From assembly GCA_965370435.1 (NCBI GenBank), contig CBDUUP010000014.1, positions 1-29,018 of the forward strand: 29,018 nt of DNA. Reading direction: 5' to 3'. The translations under genes were made by a program, and so were the position numbers. Of the stretch, positions 8,589 through 18,073 are shown piece after piece (positions within the stretch are counted from its first letter, which is position 1; each line of letters starts with the position of its first letter). The notes beneath the pieces were generated by a model. It was given only the letters and a program-made list of their open reading frames with translations, searched no databases and was not told the DNA's origin. This DNA comes from CBDUUP01 sp965370435 (lineage in GTDB: Bacteria; Chloroflexota; Anaerolineae; Anaerolineales; UBA11579).

Positions 8589-8609
8589 ATTAATATATTC
8601 AATATTAAT
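8589..8609. promoter_or_regulatory. Possible operator palindrome upstream of a consensus promoter
   Basis: The AT-only inverted repeat ATTAATAT / ATATTAAT is separated by 5 bases. It lies about 25 bases upstream of the -35 box at 8633. It could bind a regulator, but AT-rich palindromes arise easily. Confidence 0.3.
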
Positions 8610-8632
8610 ATGCAGATTATTCAAATTCCCTC

Positions 8633-8660
8633 TTGACAAATTCAAGAAAACGTGTATAAT
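8633..8660 (+). promoter_or_regulatory. Consensus sigma-70-type promoter
   Basis: TTGACA at 8633-8638 and TATAAT at 8655-8660 match the consensus at all twelve positions, with a 16-base spacer. Transcription would start near 8667, giving a leader of about 45 bases before the small gene at 8712. It is the only full-consensus promoter noticed in the window. Confidence 0.85.
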
Positions 8661-8711
8661 ATTGCTAGATAAACAAACAAAGAGTTGATTTTCTAAATAT
8701 AGGTGCCCAAA

Positions 8712-8894
8712 ATGTTTGAATCAATGAAAGAAATTGCCAAGAACTATCAAATAAACCGCCTCGAGGAGGCCAGGTTCGCCCGATTGGTGAGCGAGGCCAA
8801 AGCGAGTAAAAATTCCCGCCCGGCCCGCCTCAAACCTCGCGGACTGAAACCTCTTCCCAAAACCAGGAAAGACGCCAGTTATCCTCCCCTCTAA
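8712..8894 (+). CDS. Small basic hypothetical protein (60 aa)
   Basis: The protein has 60 residues and is very basic. The N-terminal half is helical (MFESMKEIAKNYQ, then NRLEEARFARLV); the C-terminal half is Lys/Arg/Pro-rich with two LKP blocks. The ATG at 8712 is chosen because AGGTG sits seven bases upstream; an in-frame GTG at 8703 overlaps that site. The full-consensus promoter just upstream and the terminator of the preceding gene make it an independent, probably well expressed unit. I do not recognise the family. The charge would suit nucleic-acid or ribosome binding, but that is a guess. Confidence 0.6.
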   Translation: MFESMKEIAKNYQINRLEEARFARLVSEAKASKNSRPARLKPRGLKPLPKTRKDASYPPL

Positions 8895-8922
8895 AACGCG
8901 TGCCCATTTCGCCCCCTGGCGG

Positions 8923-8928
8923 TATAAT
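8923..8928 (+). promoter_or_regulatory. Possible -10 box for the DUF2089/SHOCT pair
   Basis: TATAAT in a GC-rich surround lies 37 bases before the DUF2089 start. No convincing -35 partner is seen. Confidence 0.35.
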
Positions 8929-8964
8929 GGGTAGCGTAAGCAATCCGAAAACGAGGAAGAAACG

Positions 8965-9342
8965 ATGAATCAATTACCTGGTGAATGCCCAGTCTGCGGC
9001 GGAGACATGACCGTCACCCGGCTGCACTGCCGGGAGTGCGATACCACTATCGAAGGACGCTTTGTGAGCGGCCCCTTTGCCAACCTCTCTCCAGAGCAAT
9101 TGGAGTTCGTGGAGATCTTCATCCGCAACGAAGGGAAGATCACCCATATGGAAGGCGAACTGGGCCTCTCTTACCCCACCATTCGCAACCGGCTGCATGA
9201 AGTCATCCGAGCCATGGGTTACGAACCCGGCGGCGGGTCGGAAACGCTCACCGAAGAAGAACGGCGCAAAATCCTGGAAGACCTGAGTCTGGGGAATATC
9301 TCTTCTGAGGATGCTATGGCCAAGCTCAAGGAAAGCGGCTGA
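8965..9342 (+). CDS. DUF2089 family zinc-ribbon/HTH protein
   Basis: The protein has 125 residues. Four cysteines at 8, 11, 22 and 25 (CPVC, CREC) form a zinc ribbon. A helix-turn-helix-like part follows (LSPEQLEFVEIFIRNEGKI, then SYPTIRNRLHEVI), as in DUF2089. The C-terminal 30 residues (LTEEERRKILEDL, EDAMAKLKE) form a SHOCT-like helical hairpin, related in pattern to the start of the next gene's product. GAGGAAG upstream supports the start. The role is probably transcriptional regulation paired with the downstream SHOCT-like protein, which lies 37 bases away and is co-oriented. Confidence 0.85.
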   Translation: MNQLPGECPVCGGDMTVTRLHCRECDTTIEGRFVSGPFANLSPEQLEFVEIFIRNEGKITHMEGELGLSYPTIRNRLHEVIRAMGYEPGGGSETLTEEERRKILEDLSLGNISSEDAMAKLKESG

Positions 9343-9379
9343 CCGCCGAAGCTGTCAATTTTATTTATGGAGAAAGATT

Positions 9380-9751
9380 ATGGCTAACGCTGATGAAAGA
9401 ATGAAAATCCTCCAGATGGTGCAGGATGGCACCGTCTCTGCCGATGATGGCGCCAAGCTGTTGACCGCCCTTTCGGGGAAGGGTACCCGGTCCCGGCGTG
9501 GGTCCGGCGCCGGCCAGACTGACCCCCGCTGGATGCGGGTGCGGGTGACCGACACCTTCACCGGCAAGGCCAAGGCCACGGTGAACCTGCCCATGGGATT
9601 GGTAGGCGCGGGCCTCAACCTGGCCTCCCAATTTGTCCCCGACATGGATTTTGAAGAACTCAGCGCGGCCATTGAGTCTGGCATGACCGGTAAAATTGTA
9701 GAGGTATTTGATGAAGAAGATGGTGAGCAGGTCGAGATTTTTATCGAGTAA
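9380..9751 (+). CDS. SHOCT-like / YvlB-type protein
   Basis: The protein has 123 residues. ATG at 9380 is chosen because GGAG lies about seven bases upstream; an in-frame ATG at 9311 lies within the preceding gene. The N-terminus ERMKILQMVQDGTVSADDGA is a SHOCT-like helical hairpin. The C-terminal part (RVRVTDTFTGKAKATVNLP, then FIE at the end) is the beta-rich part seen in YvlB/LiaX-like proteins. DUF2089 and such proteins often occur as neighbours, and a shared stress or envelope-regulation role is likely but unproven. Confidence 0.8.
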   Translation: MANADERMKILQMVQDGTVSADDGAKLLTALSGKGTRSRRGSGAGQTDPRWMRVRVTDTFTGKAKATVNLPMGLVGAGLNLASQFVPDMDFEELSAAIESGMTGKIVEVFDEEDGEQVEIFIE

Positions 9752-9816
9752 TGGTATCCGCCAGTTATCTGGCCTCGCAAGATCAGGGCGCAACTGAAAA
9801 TAAGTTTCTCTTTTTT

Positions 9817-9893
9817 AACACTAAGACACCAAGTCTCAAAGACACAATTTTTTGTTTTTCTTCGTGTTTTTGTGCCTTGGTGGCAAAGTTTTT
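9817..9893. repeat. Dispersed intergenic palindrome, family A copy 3
   Basis: The arms aacactaagacaccaag and cttggtgg, with the usual gtctcaaagacac / ttcgtgtttttgtgcc core, lie between the convergent SHOCT and FmdB genes. The hairpin could serve as a bidirectional terminator there. Confidence 0.75.
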
Positions 9894-9912
9894 CTTACCG
9901 TTCCCTGGCCGC

Positions 9913-10236
9913 CTATTTACTTTTATCAGTTTTATCTGGCTTATCGATTTCGGGCTTGGTCTTCTTCTCTTCCCCGCTGCTAGACTTTTCTCCCTCGCCG
10001 CCGGATTCTTTTTTCTCGCTGCCGTTCTTGGCGGAAGCGGTTTTCGTTCGGGAAGAAGAGCGGTTGTCGGTGGCGTAGAAGCCGGAACCTTTAAACACAA
10101 TACCGACCGGAAGATAAACCTTGCGTAAGGTTTCTTGGCTGCATTCCGGGCAGGATTTCAGGGGGTCGTCGCTGTATTTTTGGCGGCGTTCAAACTGCAC
10201 GCCGCAATTCTCACACCGGTACGTATAAATCGGCAT
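9913..10236 (-). CDS. FmdB family zinc-ribbon protein
   Basis: The protein has 107 residues. It starts MPIYTYRCENCG, with CENC and CPEC knuckles, and has the GIVFKGSGFYATD block that marks FmdB/CxxC_CXXC_SSSS proteins. The C-terminal 45 residues are a low-complexity Lys/Glu/Ser/Asp tail, common in the family. ATG at 10236 is preferred over a TTG one codon upstream because the family starts M-P-x-Y. The function is unproven; regulatory roles are proposed for relatives. Confidence 0.9.
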   Translation of the reverse strand: MPIYTYRCENCGVQFERRQKYSDDPLKSCPECSQETLRKVYLPVGIVFKGSGFYATDNRSSSRTKTASAKNGSEKKESGGEGEKSSSGEEKKTKPEIDKPDKTDKSK

Positions 10237-10383
10237 CAATCACTTCTTTTTTCGTAGTGCGGTCAAATCGGAGGGCATTATAGCGCGCTTGTCCATGCTT
10301 GGCAAGAGTGAGTCAGGTTTAAGGTTTAGGGCAGGGTAATCGCAAAGTCAATTCGATAACTTAGGAAAGGCAATGTTATTCGT

Positions 10384-10446
10384 GAACACGAGACCCAAAG
10401 GCACGAAGAAAAACGAAGAACTCTGTGTCTCTGAATCTCTGTGGTG
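10384..10446. repeat. Dispersed intergenic palindrome, family A copy 4
   Basis: An imperfect copy (cacgagacccaaaggcacg ... ctctgtgtctctgaatctc) lies in the 351-base gap between the divergent FmdB and Fe-S genes. The rest of that gap shows no coding potential, only a possible weak promoter at 10501-10529. Confidence 0.7.
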
Positions 10447-10500
10447 AAATTTCTGCGTAAAGCAAAAATGGCTATCATCCTATACTTCGCCCGGCGCGGT

Positions 10501-10529
10501 TTGCATCCCTATGGCGGCTATGGTAAACT
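10501..10529 (+). promoter_or_regulatory. Weak promoter candidate for the Fe-S reductase
   Basis: TTGCAT and TAAACT are separated by 17 bases. Each hexamer matches consensus only partly. The 3' edge is about 60 bases before the start codon. Confidence 0.3.
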
Positions 10530-10587
10530 TTGCTAGTACGCGCATTTACCATTCACCTTTCCATAATCAAGGAGATCGTCAAATCTA

Positions 10588-12594
<2,007 letters not shown>

Positions 12595-12603
12595 TTGATT
12601 TAT

Positions 12604-12681
12604 TAACACAAAGGCACGAAGACGCTAAGACACAAAGAAATATTGTCTTCGAGTCTTGGTGCCTTTGTGTCTTATTGGTAA
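12604..12681. repeat. Dispersed intergenic palindrome, family A copy 5
   Basis: Arms of the type aacacaaaggcacgaagac ... gtcttggtgcctttgtgtc form an imperfect palindrome between the Fe-S gene and the E2 gene, ending about 37 bases before the E2 start. Confidence 0.8.
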
Positions 12682-12717
12682 ATTTGATCGTAGGTAAACC
12701 AACTCAGGAGATTCGTA

Positions 12718-13971
12718 ATGGCGACCAAAGTCGTAATGCCCCTTATGGGCGAAGCTGTAGAGGAGGCAACGCTAACTAAATGGCTCAAGGCGGAGGGCGA
12801 GGCCATCGCTGAATATGATCCATTGGTGGAGATCAACACTGACAAGGTGGATTCGGAACTGCCCAGCCCGGTCTCCGGCACTTTACTGAAGATTCTGGTG
12901 GCCGAGGACGCCACCGTGCCGGTCGGAACATTGTTGGCCTGGATTGGGGAACCGGGAGAAGAGATTCCGGCGGATGACGGCCAGACCTCGCCTGAAGCCA
13001 TCCCCGTTCACGAGCCTGAACCCCCGCCAACGCCCGCGCCTGCCGCCGCGCCGACCCTAGTCGCCGCCCCTCGTCCGGTTGACCTGAAACCGGGCCGCAG
13101 CGAGCAGGGATTCATCTCCCCGTTGGTGGCCCGCATCGCCAGCGAGAACAACGTGGACCTCTCCCATGTGGCCGGAACGGGCCGGGAGGGGCGCATCACC
13201 AAGAAAGACATCCTGTTCCACATTGAGACCCGCGGCGTCGCGCCCTCTACACCCGCTCCCGCGAAAGCCCCTGCCAGTTCCTCCGAGATGATCCCCGGCG
13301 CCATCATCCCGCACAGCGTGGTTCGGCGCAGGATCGCCGAACATATGGTGAAGAGCATCCGCACTTCACCTCACGTCACCACCGTGATGGAAGCCGACCT
13401 CGCCAACATCGTCGCCCACCGGAAAGCCAACAAACCCATCTTCGCCCGGGATAGCGTCAACCTGACCTACACCGCCTACTTCATGGCCGCTTCCGCCGCC
13501 GCCTTGAAGACCTACCCTGTGGCGAACTCCTCCTGGAGCGAGGAGGGGCTGATCTTGCATAAGGCGGTCAACCTGGGCATGGCGGTCTCTATGGGCGAGG
13601 CGGGCCTCATTGTGCCGGTCATCAAGGACGCCGACACCCTCTCCCTCCTGGGCATCGCCAAGGCGGTCAACGATCTGGCCCACCGGGCGCGCAACAAGCA
13701 GCTCAAACCGGGCGAGGTGCAGGGCGGCACCTTCACCATCACCAACCACGGCATCAGCGGCTCCCTGTTCGCCGTGCCCATCATCAACCAGCCCCAATGC
13801 GCCATCTTGGGCGTGGGCGCGATCCAGAAGCGGGCCGTCGTCATCCACGACGCCATCGCCATCCGCCCCATGGCCTACCTCTCCCTCACCTTCGACCACC
13901 GCATTCTGGACGGCGCTATCGCCGACTATTTCCTGGCCGAGGTGGTGAAGACCCTGGAAGCGTGGAATTGA
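12718..13971 (+). CDS. 2-oxoacid dehydrogenase E2, dihydrolipoyl acyltransferase
   Basis: The protein has 417 residues and the complete E2 layout. The lipoyl domain has the lipoylated lysine K43 in EINTDKVDSELPSP. A Pro/Ala linker follows. The peripheral subunit-binding domain is at about 133-168 (SPLVARIASENNVDLSHV, then GREGRITKKDI). A second Pro/Ala linker leads to the catalytic acyltransferase domain ending with DHRILDG at 393-399. AGGAG upstream supports the start. E2 moves acyl groups from lipoate to CoA in pyruvate, 2-oxoglutarate or branched-chain complexes. Which one cannot be told, because no E1 genes lie here. E3 follows about 170 bases downstream, so the two are probably co-transcribed. 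Confidence 0.93.
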   Translation: MATKVVMPLMGEAVEEATLTKWLKAEGEAIAEYDPLVEINTDKVDSELPSPVSGTLLKILVAEDATVPVGTLLAWIGEPGEEIPADDGQTSPEAIPVHEPEPPPTPAPAAAPTLVAAPRPVDLKPGRSEQGFISPLVARIASENNVDLSHVAGTGREGRITKKDILFHIETRGVAPSTPAPAKAPASSSEMIPGAIIPHSVVRRRIAEHMVKSIRTSPHVTTVMEADLANIVAHRKANKPIFARDSVNLTYTAYFMAASAAALKTYPVANSSWSEEGLILHKAVNLGMAVSMGEAGLIVPVIKDADTLSLLGIAKAVNDLAHRARNKQLKPGEVQGGTFTITNHGISGSLFAVPIINQPQCAILGVGAIQKRAVVIHDAIAIRPMAYLSLTFDHRILDGAIADYFLAEVVKTLEAWN

Positions 13972-13995
13972 GGTCTATTCGTAAGGAGACGCCTT

Positions 13996-14117
13996 GTAGG
14001 GGCGTCTCAATATAGAATCCCCACGTAGGGGCGACCCGCTTGGCGTGAGCTATGTCGAACGCCGGGTCGCCCAAATGAGGCAATCTGTCCGGGGCGACCC
14101 GCCGGGTCGCCCCTACG
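13996..14117. repeat. GTAGGGGCG-type repeat cluster
   Basis: Several copies of gtaggggcg and gggtcgccc fill the E2-E3 gap. The clearest is ggggcgaccc / gggtcgcccc at 14091-14113, a 10-bp stem with 3-base loop. A short relative lies at 15549. They look like REP-type palindromes. Confidence 0.7.
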
Positions 14118-14141
14118 AATGAAATCTAATGAGGTACTCAC

Positions 14142-15539
14142 ATGTCTGACTATGACGTCATCGTGATCGGCGCCGGCCCGGCGGGATACGTGTCCGCCAT
14201 CCGGGCCGCCCAACTGGGCCAGAAGGTCGCCATCATTGACAAAGAATGGCTGGGCGGAGTCTGCTTGAACGTAGGCTGCATCCCCTCCAAAACTCTGCTG
14301 AGGAACGCCGAGGTCGCCCACATCCTGCGCGAGCGGGGGCGTGATTTCGGCTTTTCCTTCGACAATCTGGAACTGGACTACGGCAAGGCGGTCAAGCGCA
14401 GCCGCCAGGTTTCCAACCGCCTGACCAAGGGGGTGGCCTTCTTGATGAAGAAAAATAAGATCGAAGTCCACATGGGCAAGGCCCACCTCTCCGCGCCGGA
14501 CACCGTGGTGGTGACCGATGAAAAGGGCGACGCCACCGTCCTCAAGACCAAGAATGTCATCATCGCCACCGGGGCCAGCCCCTCCTCGATTCCCGGCATC
14601 GAAATTGACGGTAAACGGGTAGTCACTTATCGAGAGGCCATCCTACAGGATAGCCTGCCCAAGTCCGTCGTCATCATCGGCGCGGGGGCCATCGGGGCGG
14701 AGTTCGCCACCATCTGGAACGCCTACGGCGTGCCGGTCACCATCGTAGAGATGCTGGACAGCCTGCTGCCCCTGGAGGACAAAGATGTGGGCAAGGAGTT
14801 GGAGAAAGCCTTCACCAAACGAGGCATCCAGACCCTCACCGGACACCAGGTGGAGTCGGTGGAGGTTCTCAAGACCAAGGTCAAGATCACCGTGTCGGGG
14901 CCGGAGGGAAAGCAGACCCTGGACGCCGATCAGGTTTTGATGGCTATCGGTTTCCGCCCCAACAGCGCCGGTCTGGGCCTCAACGACCTGGGCGTCGAAC
15001 TGGGCGAGCGGGGCGAGGTCCTGATTGACGACCGCATGGCGACCAACCTGCCCGGCATCTGGGCCATCGGCGACGTGACCGCCAAGCTGATGCTGGCCCA
15101 CGTCGGGTCCGCGCAGGGCATAATTTGCGCCGAGAACATCGCCGGGGCCGACACGGTCACCCTGGACTACGCCATGATGCCCCGGGCCACTTACTGCACC
15201 CCCCAGGTGGCTTCCTTCGGCTACACCGAGGAACAGGCGGTGGAATTAGGTTACGAGGTCAAGGTGGGCCAGTTCCCCTTCCAGGCCAGCGGCAAAGCCC
15301 TGGGCCTGGGCGACTACGCCGGATGGGTGAAGATCATCACCGACGCCCAGTACGGCGAGATCCTGGGCGCGCACATGATCGGCCCGGAGGTCACCGAACT
15401 GCTCCCCGAACTCACCATCGCCCAGATGATGGAACTCACCGCCGCCGAGATCGCCCGCAACGTCCACGCCCACCCCAGCTTGAGCGAAGTCATCATGGAA
15501 GCCGCTCACGACGCGGTGGGGCATGCGATACATAAATAA
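14142..15539 (+). CDS. lpdA: Dihydrolipoyl dehydrogenase (E3)
   Basis: The protein has 465 residues, the usual length. The FAD dinucleotide motif is GAGPAG at 10-15. The redox disulfide is C41/C46 in GGVCLNVGCIPSK; the common Thr before the first Cys is Val here. The NAD-binding motif VVIIGAGAIGAEFA and a second FAD motif, WAIGDVTAKLMLAH, are present. The C-terminal base pair is H444 and E449 in HAHPSLSE. The enzyme reoxidises dihydrolipoamide with NAD+. GAGG eight bases upstream supports the start. The E2 neighbour supports a role in a 2-oxoacid dehydrogenase complex; E3 may also be shared with other complexes. Confidence 0.95.
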   Translation: MSDYDVIVIGAGPAGYVSAIRAAQLGQKVAIIDKEWLGGVCLNVGCIPSKTLLRNAEVAHILRERGRDFGFSFDNLELDYGKAVKRSRQVSNRLTKGVAFLMKKNKIEVHMGKAHLSAPDTVVVTDEKGDATVLKTKNVIIATGASPSSIPGIEIDGKRVVTYREAILQDSLPKSVVIIGAGAIGAEFATIWNAYGVPVTIVEMLDSLLPLEDKDVGKELEKAFTKRGIQTLTGHQVESVEVLKTKVKITVSGPEGKQTLDADQVLMAIGFRPNSAGLGLNDLGVELGERGEVLIDDRMATNLPGIWAIGDVTAKLMLAHVGSAQGIICAENIAGADTVTLDYAMMPRATYCTPQVASFGYTEEQAVELGYEVKVGQFPFQASGKALGLGDYAGWVKIITDAQYGEILGAHMIGPEVTELLPELTIAQMMELTAAEIARNVHAHPSLSEVIMEAAHDAVGHAIHK

Positions 15540-15548
15540 ACATAACCC

Positions 15549-15564
15549 GTAGGGGCGCCCCTAC
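15549..15564. repeat. Perfect palindrome gtaggggcgcccctac
   Basis: This 16-bp perfect palindrome in the short gap before the dehalogenase is a truncated relative of the repeats at 13996-14117. Confidence 0.7.
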
Positions 15565-15583
15565 GAATAGCGAGGATACTTTC

Positions 15584-16462
15584 ATGCCGATAAACCCCAC
15601 CGACCCTTACCCCCGCAAGCGAGTGTCCGTCCTGGACAGCGAGATGGTTTACGTGGACGCCGGGGAGGGCGACCCCATCGTGTTCCTGCACGGCAACCCG
15701 ACCTCCTCTTACTTGTGGCGAAACGTCATCCCTCATGTAGAGAGCCTGGGCCGCTGTCTGGCCCCTGACCTGATCGGTATGGGCGAGTCTGGCAAGAATC
15801 CGGCGGGAGTTTACCGCTTCGCCGACCACACCCGCTACCTGGACGCCTGGTTCGAGGCTCTGGACCTGACCCAGAACGTCACCCTGGTGGTGCATGACTG
15901 GGGTTCTGGGCTGGGATTCCACTGGGCGCACCGCTACCCGGATCGGGTCAAGGCCATCGCCTATATGGAAGCCCTCGTCCAGCCGGTCACCTGGGCGGAC
16001 TGGCCCGACGCGGCCAGGGAGATCTTCCAGGCCTTCCGCTCTCCGGTGGGGGAAAGCCTGGTATTGGAGCGGAACATCTTTGTCGAGAACGTCTTGCCCA
16101 CCAGCATGCTCCGCAAGTTGAGCGAGGAGGAGATGAACGTCTACCGCCGCCCCTACACCGAGCCGGGCGAATCCCGCCGCCCCACCTTGACCTGGCCGCG
16201 GGAGCTGCCCATCGAGGGCCAGCCCGAGGACGTGCGCCAAATCGTGTCGGCCTACGCTGAATGGCTGGCCGCCAGCGACGACCTCTCCAAGCTCTTCATC
16301 AACGCAGACCCCGGCGCGATCCTGACCGGCGCGCAGCGCGAGTTCTGCCGGGCCTGGCCCAACCAGCAGGAGGTCACCGTCCCCGGCGTCCATTTCATCC
16401 AGGAGGATTCTCCTGATGAGATCGGGGGGGCGCTGAGGGAGTTTGTGGAGGGGTTGAGGTAA
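15584..16462 (+). CDS. Haloalkane dehalogenase (HLD-II type)
   Basis: The protein has 292 residues, close to DhaA and LinB. The set of residues is complete. The halide-binding Asn is N38 in HGNPTSSYLWRN. The nucleophile is D105, followed by halide-binding W106 in VVHDWGSGLGFHWA. The acid is E129 (YMEALVQP, as in DhaA's FMEF). The His is H270 in GVHFIQEDSPDEIG. This Asp-His-Glu plus Asn-Trp pattern separates HLD-II from epoxide hydrolases and ordinary esterases. It would hydrolyse haloalkanes to alcohols; the natural substrate is unknown. GAGG lies nine bases from the ATG. It follows E3 by 44 bases across a small palindrome and may be cotranscribed with it. The link to the 2-oxoacid genes is unclear. 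Confidence 0.92.
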   Translation: MPINPTDPYPRKRVSVLDSEMVYVDAGEGDPIVFLHGNPTSSYLWRNVIPHVESLGRCLAPDLIGMGESGKNPAGVYRFADHTRYLDAWFEALDLTQNVTLVVHDWGSGLGFHWAHRYPDRVKAIAYMEALVQPVTWADWPDAAREIFQAFRSPVGESLVLERNIFVENVLPTSMLRKLSEEEMNVYRRPYTEPGESRRPTLTWPRELPIEGQPEDVRQIVSAYAEWLAASDDLSKLFINADPGAILTGAQREFCRAWPNQQEVTVPGVHFIQEDSPDEIGGALREFVEGLR

Positions 16463-16490
16463 TCTGAATTATTTTTGTTAGGGGGTTATC

Positions 16491-16540
16491 TCGAACCTTC
16501 AACCTTCCAACGTTCAACCTTTTAACATTCAACTCCCCCC
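16491..16540. repeat. Degenerate aaccttcaac-type repeat between convergent genes
   Basis: Units such as aaccttcaacc, ttccaacgttcaacc and ttttaacattcaac end in a C run directly at the nadE stop codon. A closely similar array lies at the 3' end of the hypoxanthine phosphoribosyltransferase gene (26441-26487). Confidence 0.65.
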
Positions 16541-18073
16541 CTACCGCCGGGTGATGGGGATCATCCGGCCCGTGCCGAAGGCCTTGGCGCTGACCTTCAA
16601 GACCACCCCCATTTGCCAGCGTTTGTGCTCAGAGCGGCGGAGAGCCGCGTCGCTGCGGTTCTCCTGCACCAGGCGTTCCATCTCCGGCCCCACCACCGGG
16701 TAATCGAAGGGGTCCACCTGACCGGGGCGAAGTTCCGCAGAGGGAGGGCGTTCCAAGGTGAAAGCGGGAATCACCTCGCGGGAAGCGTTGATCCAGGCGG
16801 CCAGGGAGACCACCTCCGGCTTGGTGAGGTCCCCGATTGGGCAGAGGGTTCCGGCCATGTCGCCGTAGAGGGTGCCGTATCCCAGGGAGGCTTCGGTCTT
16901 GTTGCTGGTGTTGAGCAGCATGCCCCCGCGGCGGTTGACGAAACTCATCAGGATCATAGCCCGAAGCCGGGCTTGAATGTTCTCCGCGGTCGTGCCTTCA
17001 TCCAGGAGGTCTGGCAGCGCGTCCTCCGCGGCGCGGTGCAGGCTCTCTAATTCCACCACCTCGAAATGGATACCCAGGGCCTCGGAAAGCTCTTGGGCGC
17101 TGGTTGTGGAACGGGGGTCGGTGTAGCGGGAGGGGATAGCCACCGCGGTGACCCGCTCCGGCCCTAGAGCTTGGGCGGCGATCACAGCCGTCACCGCTGA
17201 GTCAATCCCTCCCGATAATCCGAGAAAAGCGCGCTCCAGGCGGTTCTTCTCGGCGAAGTCGCGGACGCCGAGGACCAACGCATGGAATAGCTCATCCTCT
17301 GGGTTTTCCTCCGGCAGTTCGAGGGGCTTATCCTGGTCGAAGTCTACTACCTGAACCCCACTCTCAAATCCCGCCATCTGAACCAGGGGTTGGCCGGATT
17401 CATTCAAGGCAAAGCTCCGCCCGTCGAAGATCAACTCATCGTTCCCCCCAATGAGATTGGCGTAGACCACCGGGCATCCCTGGCGGCGAGCCTGGTGAAG
17501 CCGCTGCGCCATGATTCCCCGCTGGTAGGGCGAAGCGGACAGGCAGACCAAAAGCGTCGCGCCTTTTTTCTGGAGGTCAGCGCCGGGGTGGACGGCGTGA
17601 CCTTCGTCCCAGAGGTCCTCGCCAAGCAGGAATCCCACCCGTTTCCCAGCGATGTCAACCGGCGGGATTGCGGGGCCGGGGACGAACCAGCGGGGTTCGT
17701 GAAAAATGTCATGGGCGGGAAGCAGCCGCTTGGCGGCTACCATTTGCACCTCGCCTCCGGTCAGGAAGGCGGCGGCGTTGTACAGCCCAGGATGATGAGG
17801 GGGGTGGCGGTCTGCTGCCATAATCGTACCGACCACGATCGGGGGGTTGCCTTTAGCGCGATGGGCGAGGTCGGCGGTGGCTTCGTAGACCGCCTGGGTG
17901 AAGCTGGAATCGTAAAGTATGTCTTTGGGGTGGCAGCCGGGGATGGCTAATTCTGGGAGGACGATTAGATCCGCATTTTGAGATTGGGCCGTCTGGATGG
18001 CCTCCAGGCAGCGTTCAACGTTGCCTTCCAGGTCGCCCACACAGGGGTTGATCTGCGCCAGGGCCACCCTCAT
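16541..18073 (-). CDS. nadE: NAD synthetase with nitrilase-like N-terminal domain, glutaminase Cys replaced by Gly
   Basis: The protein has 510 residues and the two-domain layout of glutamine-dependent NAD synthetase. The N-terminal nitrilase-fold domain keeps E41 (LPELAIPG) and K115 (AAKRLLP), but the nucleophile position, normally C-E-D-L-W, reads GEDLW with G151 (codon GGC at 17623-17621). The synthetase domain is intact: SGGIDS at 287-292, NTSNKTEASLGYGTLYGD, and the C-terminal region RPPSAELRPGQ. The enzyme amidates nicotinate adenine dinucleotide to NAD+ with ATP. Here it may rely on free ammonia, or the call may reflect a sequencing error of one base. Its start overlaps the upstream gene's stop by four bases (ATGA), so it is translationally coupled as the last gene of the operon. 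Confidence 0.93.
   Translation of the reverse strand: MRVALAQINPCVGDLEGNVERCLEAIQTAQSQNADLIVLPELAIPGCHPKDILYDSSFTQAVYEATADLAHRAKGNPPIVVGTIMAADRHPPHHPGLYNAAAFLTGGEVQMVAAKRLLPAHDIFHEPRWFVPGPAIPPVDIAGKRVGFLLGEDLWDEGHAVHPGADLQKKGATLLVCLSASPYQRGIMAQRLHQARRQGCPVVYANLIGGNDELIFDGRSFALNESGQPLVQMAGFESGVQVVDFDQDKPLELPEENPEDELFHALVLGVRDFAEKNRLERAFLGLSGGIDSAVTAVIAAQALGPERVTAVAIPSRYTDPRSTTSAQELSEALGIHFEVVELESLHRAAEDALPDLLDEGTTAENIQARLRAMILMSFVNRRGGMLLNTSNKTEASLGYGTLYGDMAGTLCPIGDLTKPEVVSLAAWINASREVIPAFTLERPPSAELRPGQVDPFDYPVVGPEMERLVQENRSDAALRRSEHKRWQMGVVLKVSAKAFGTGRMIPITRR

Noticed and set aside
8506..8688. 60-residue plus-strand open frame after the hydrolase
   Set aside because: It runs through the terminator hairpin and the consensus promoter, and has no ribosome site.
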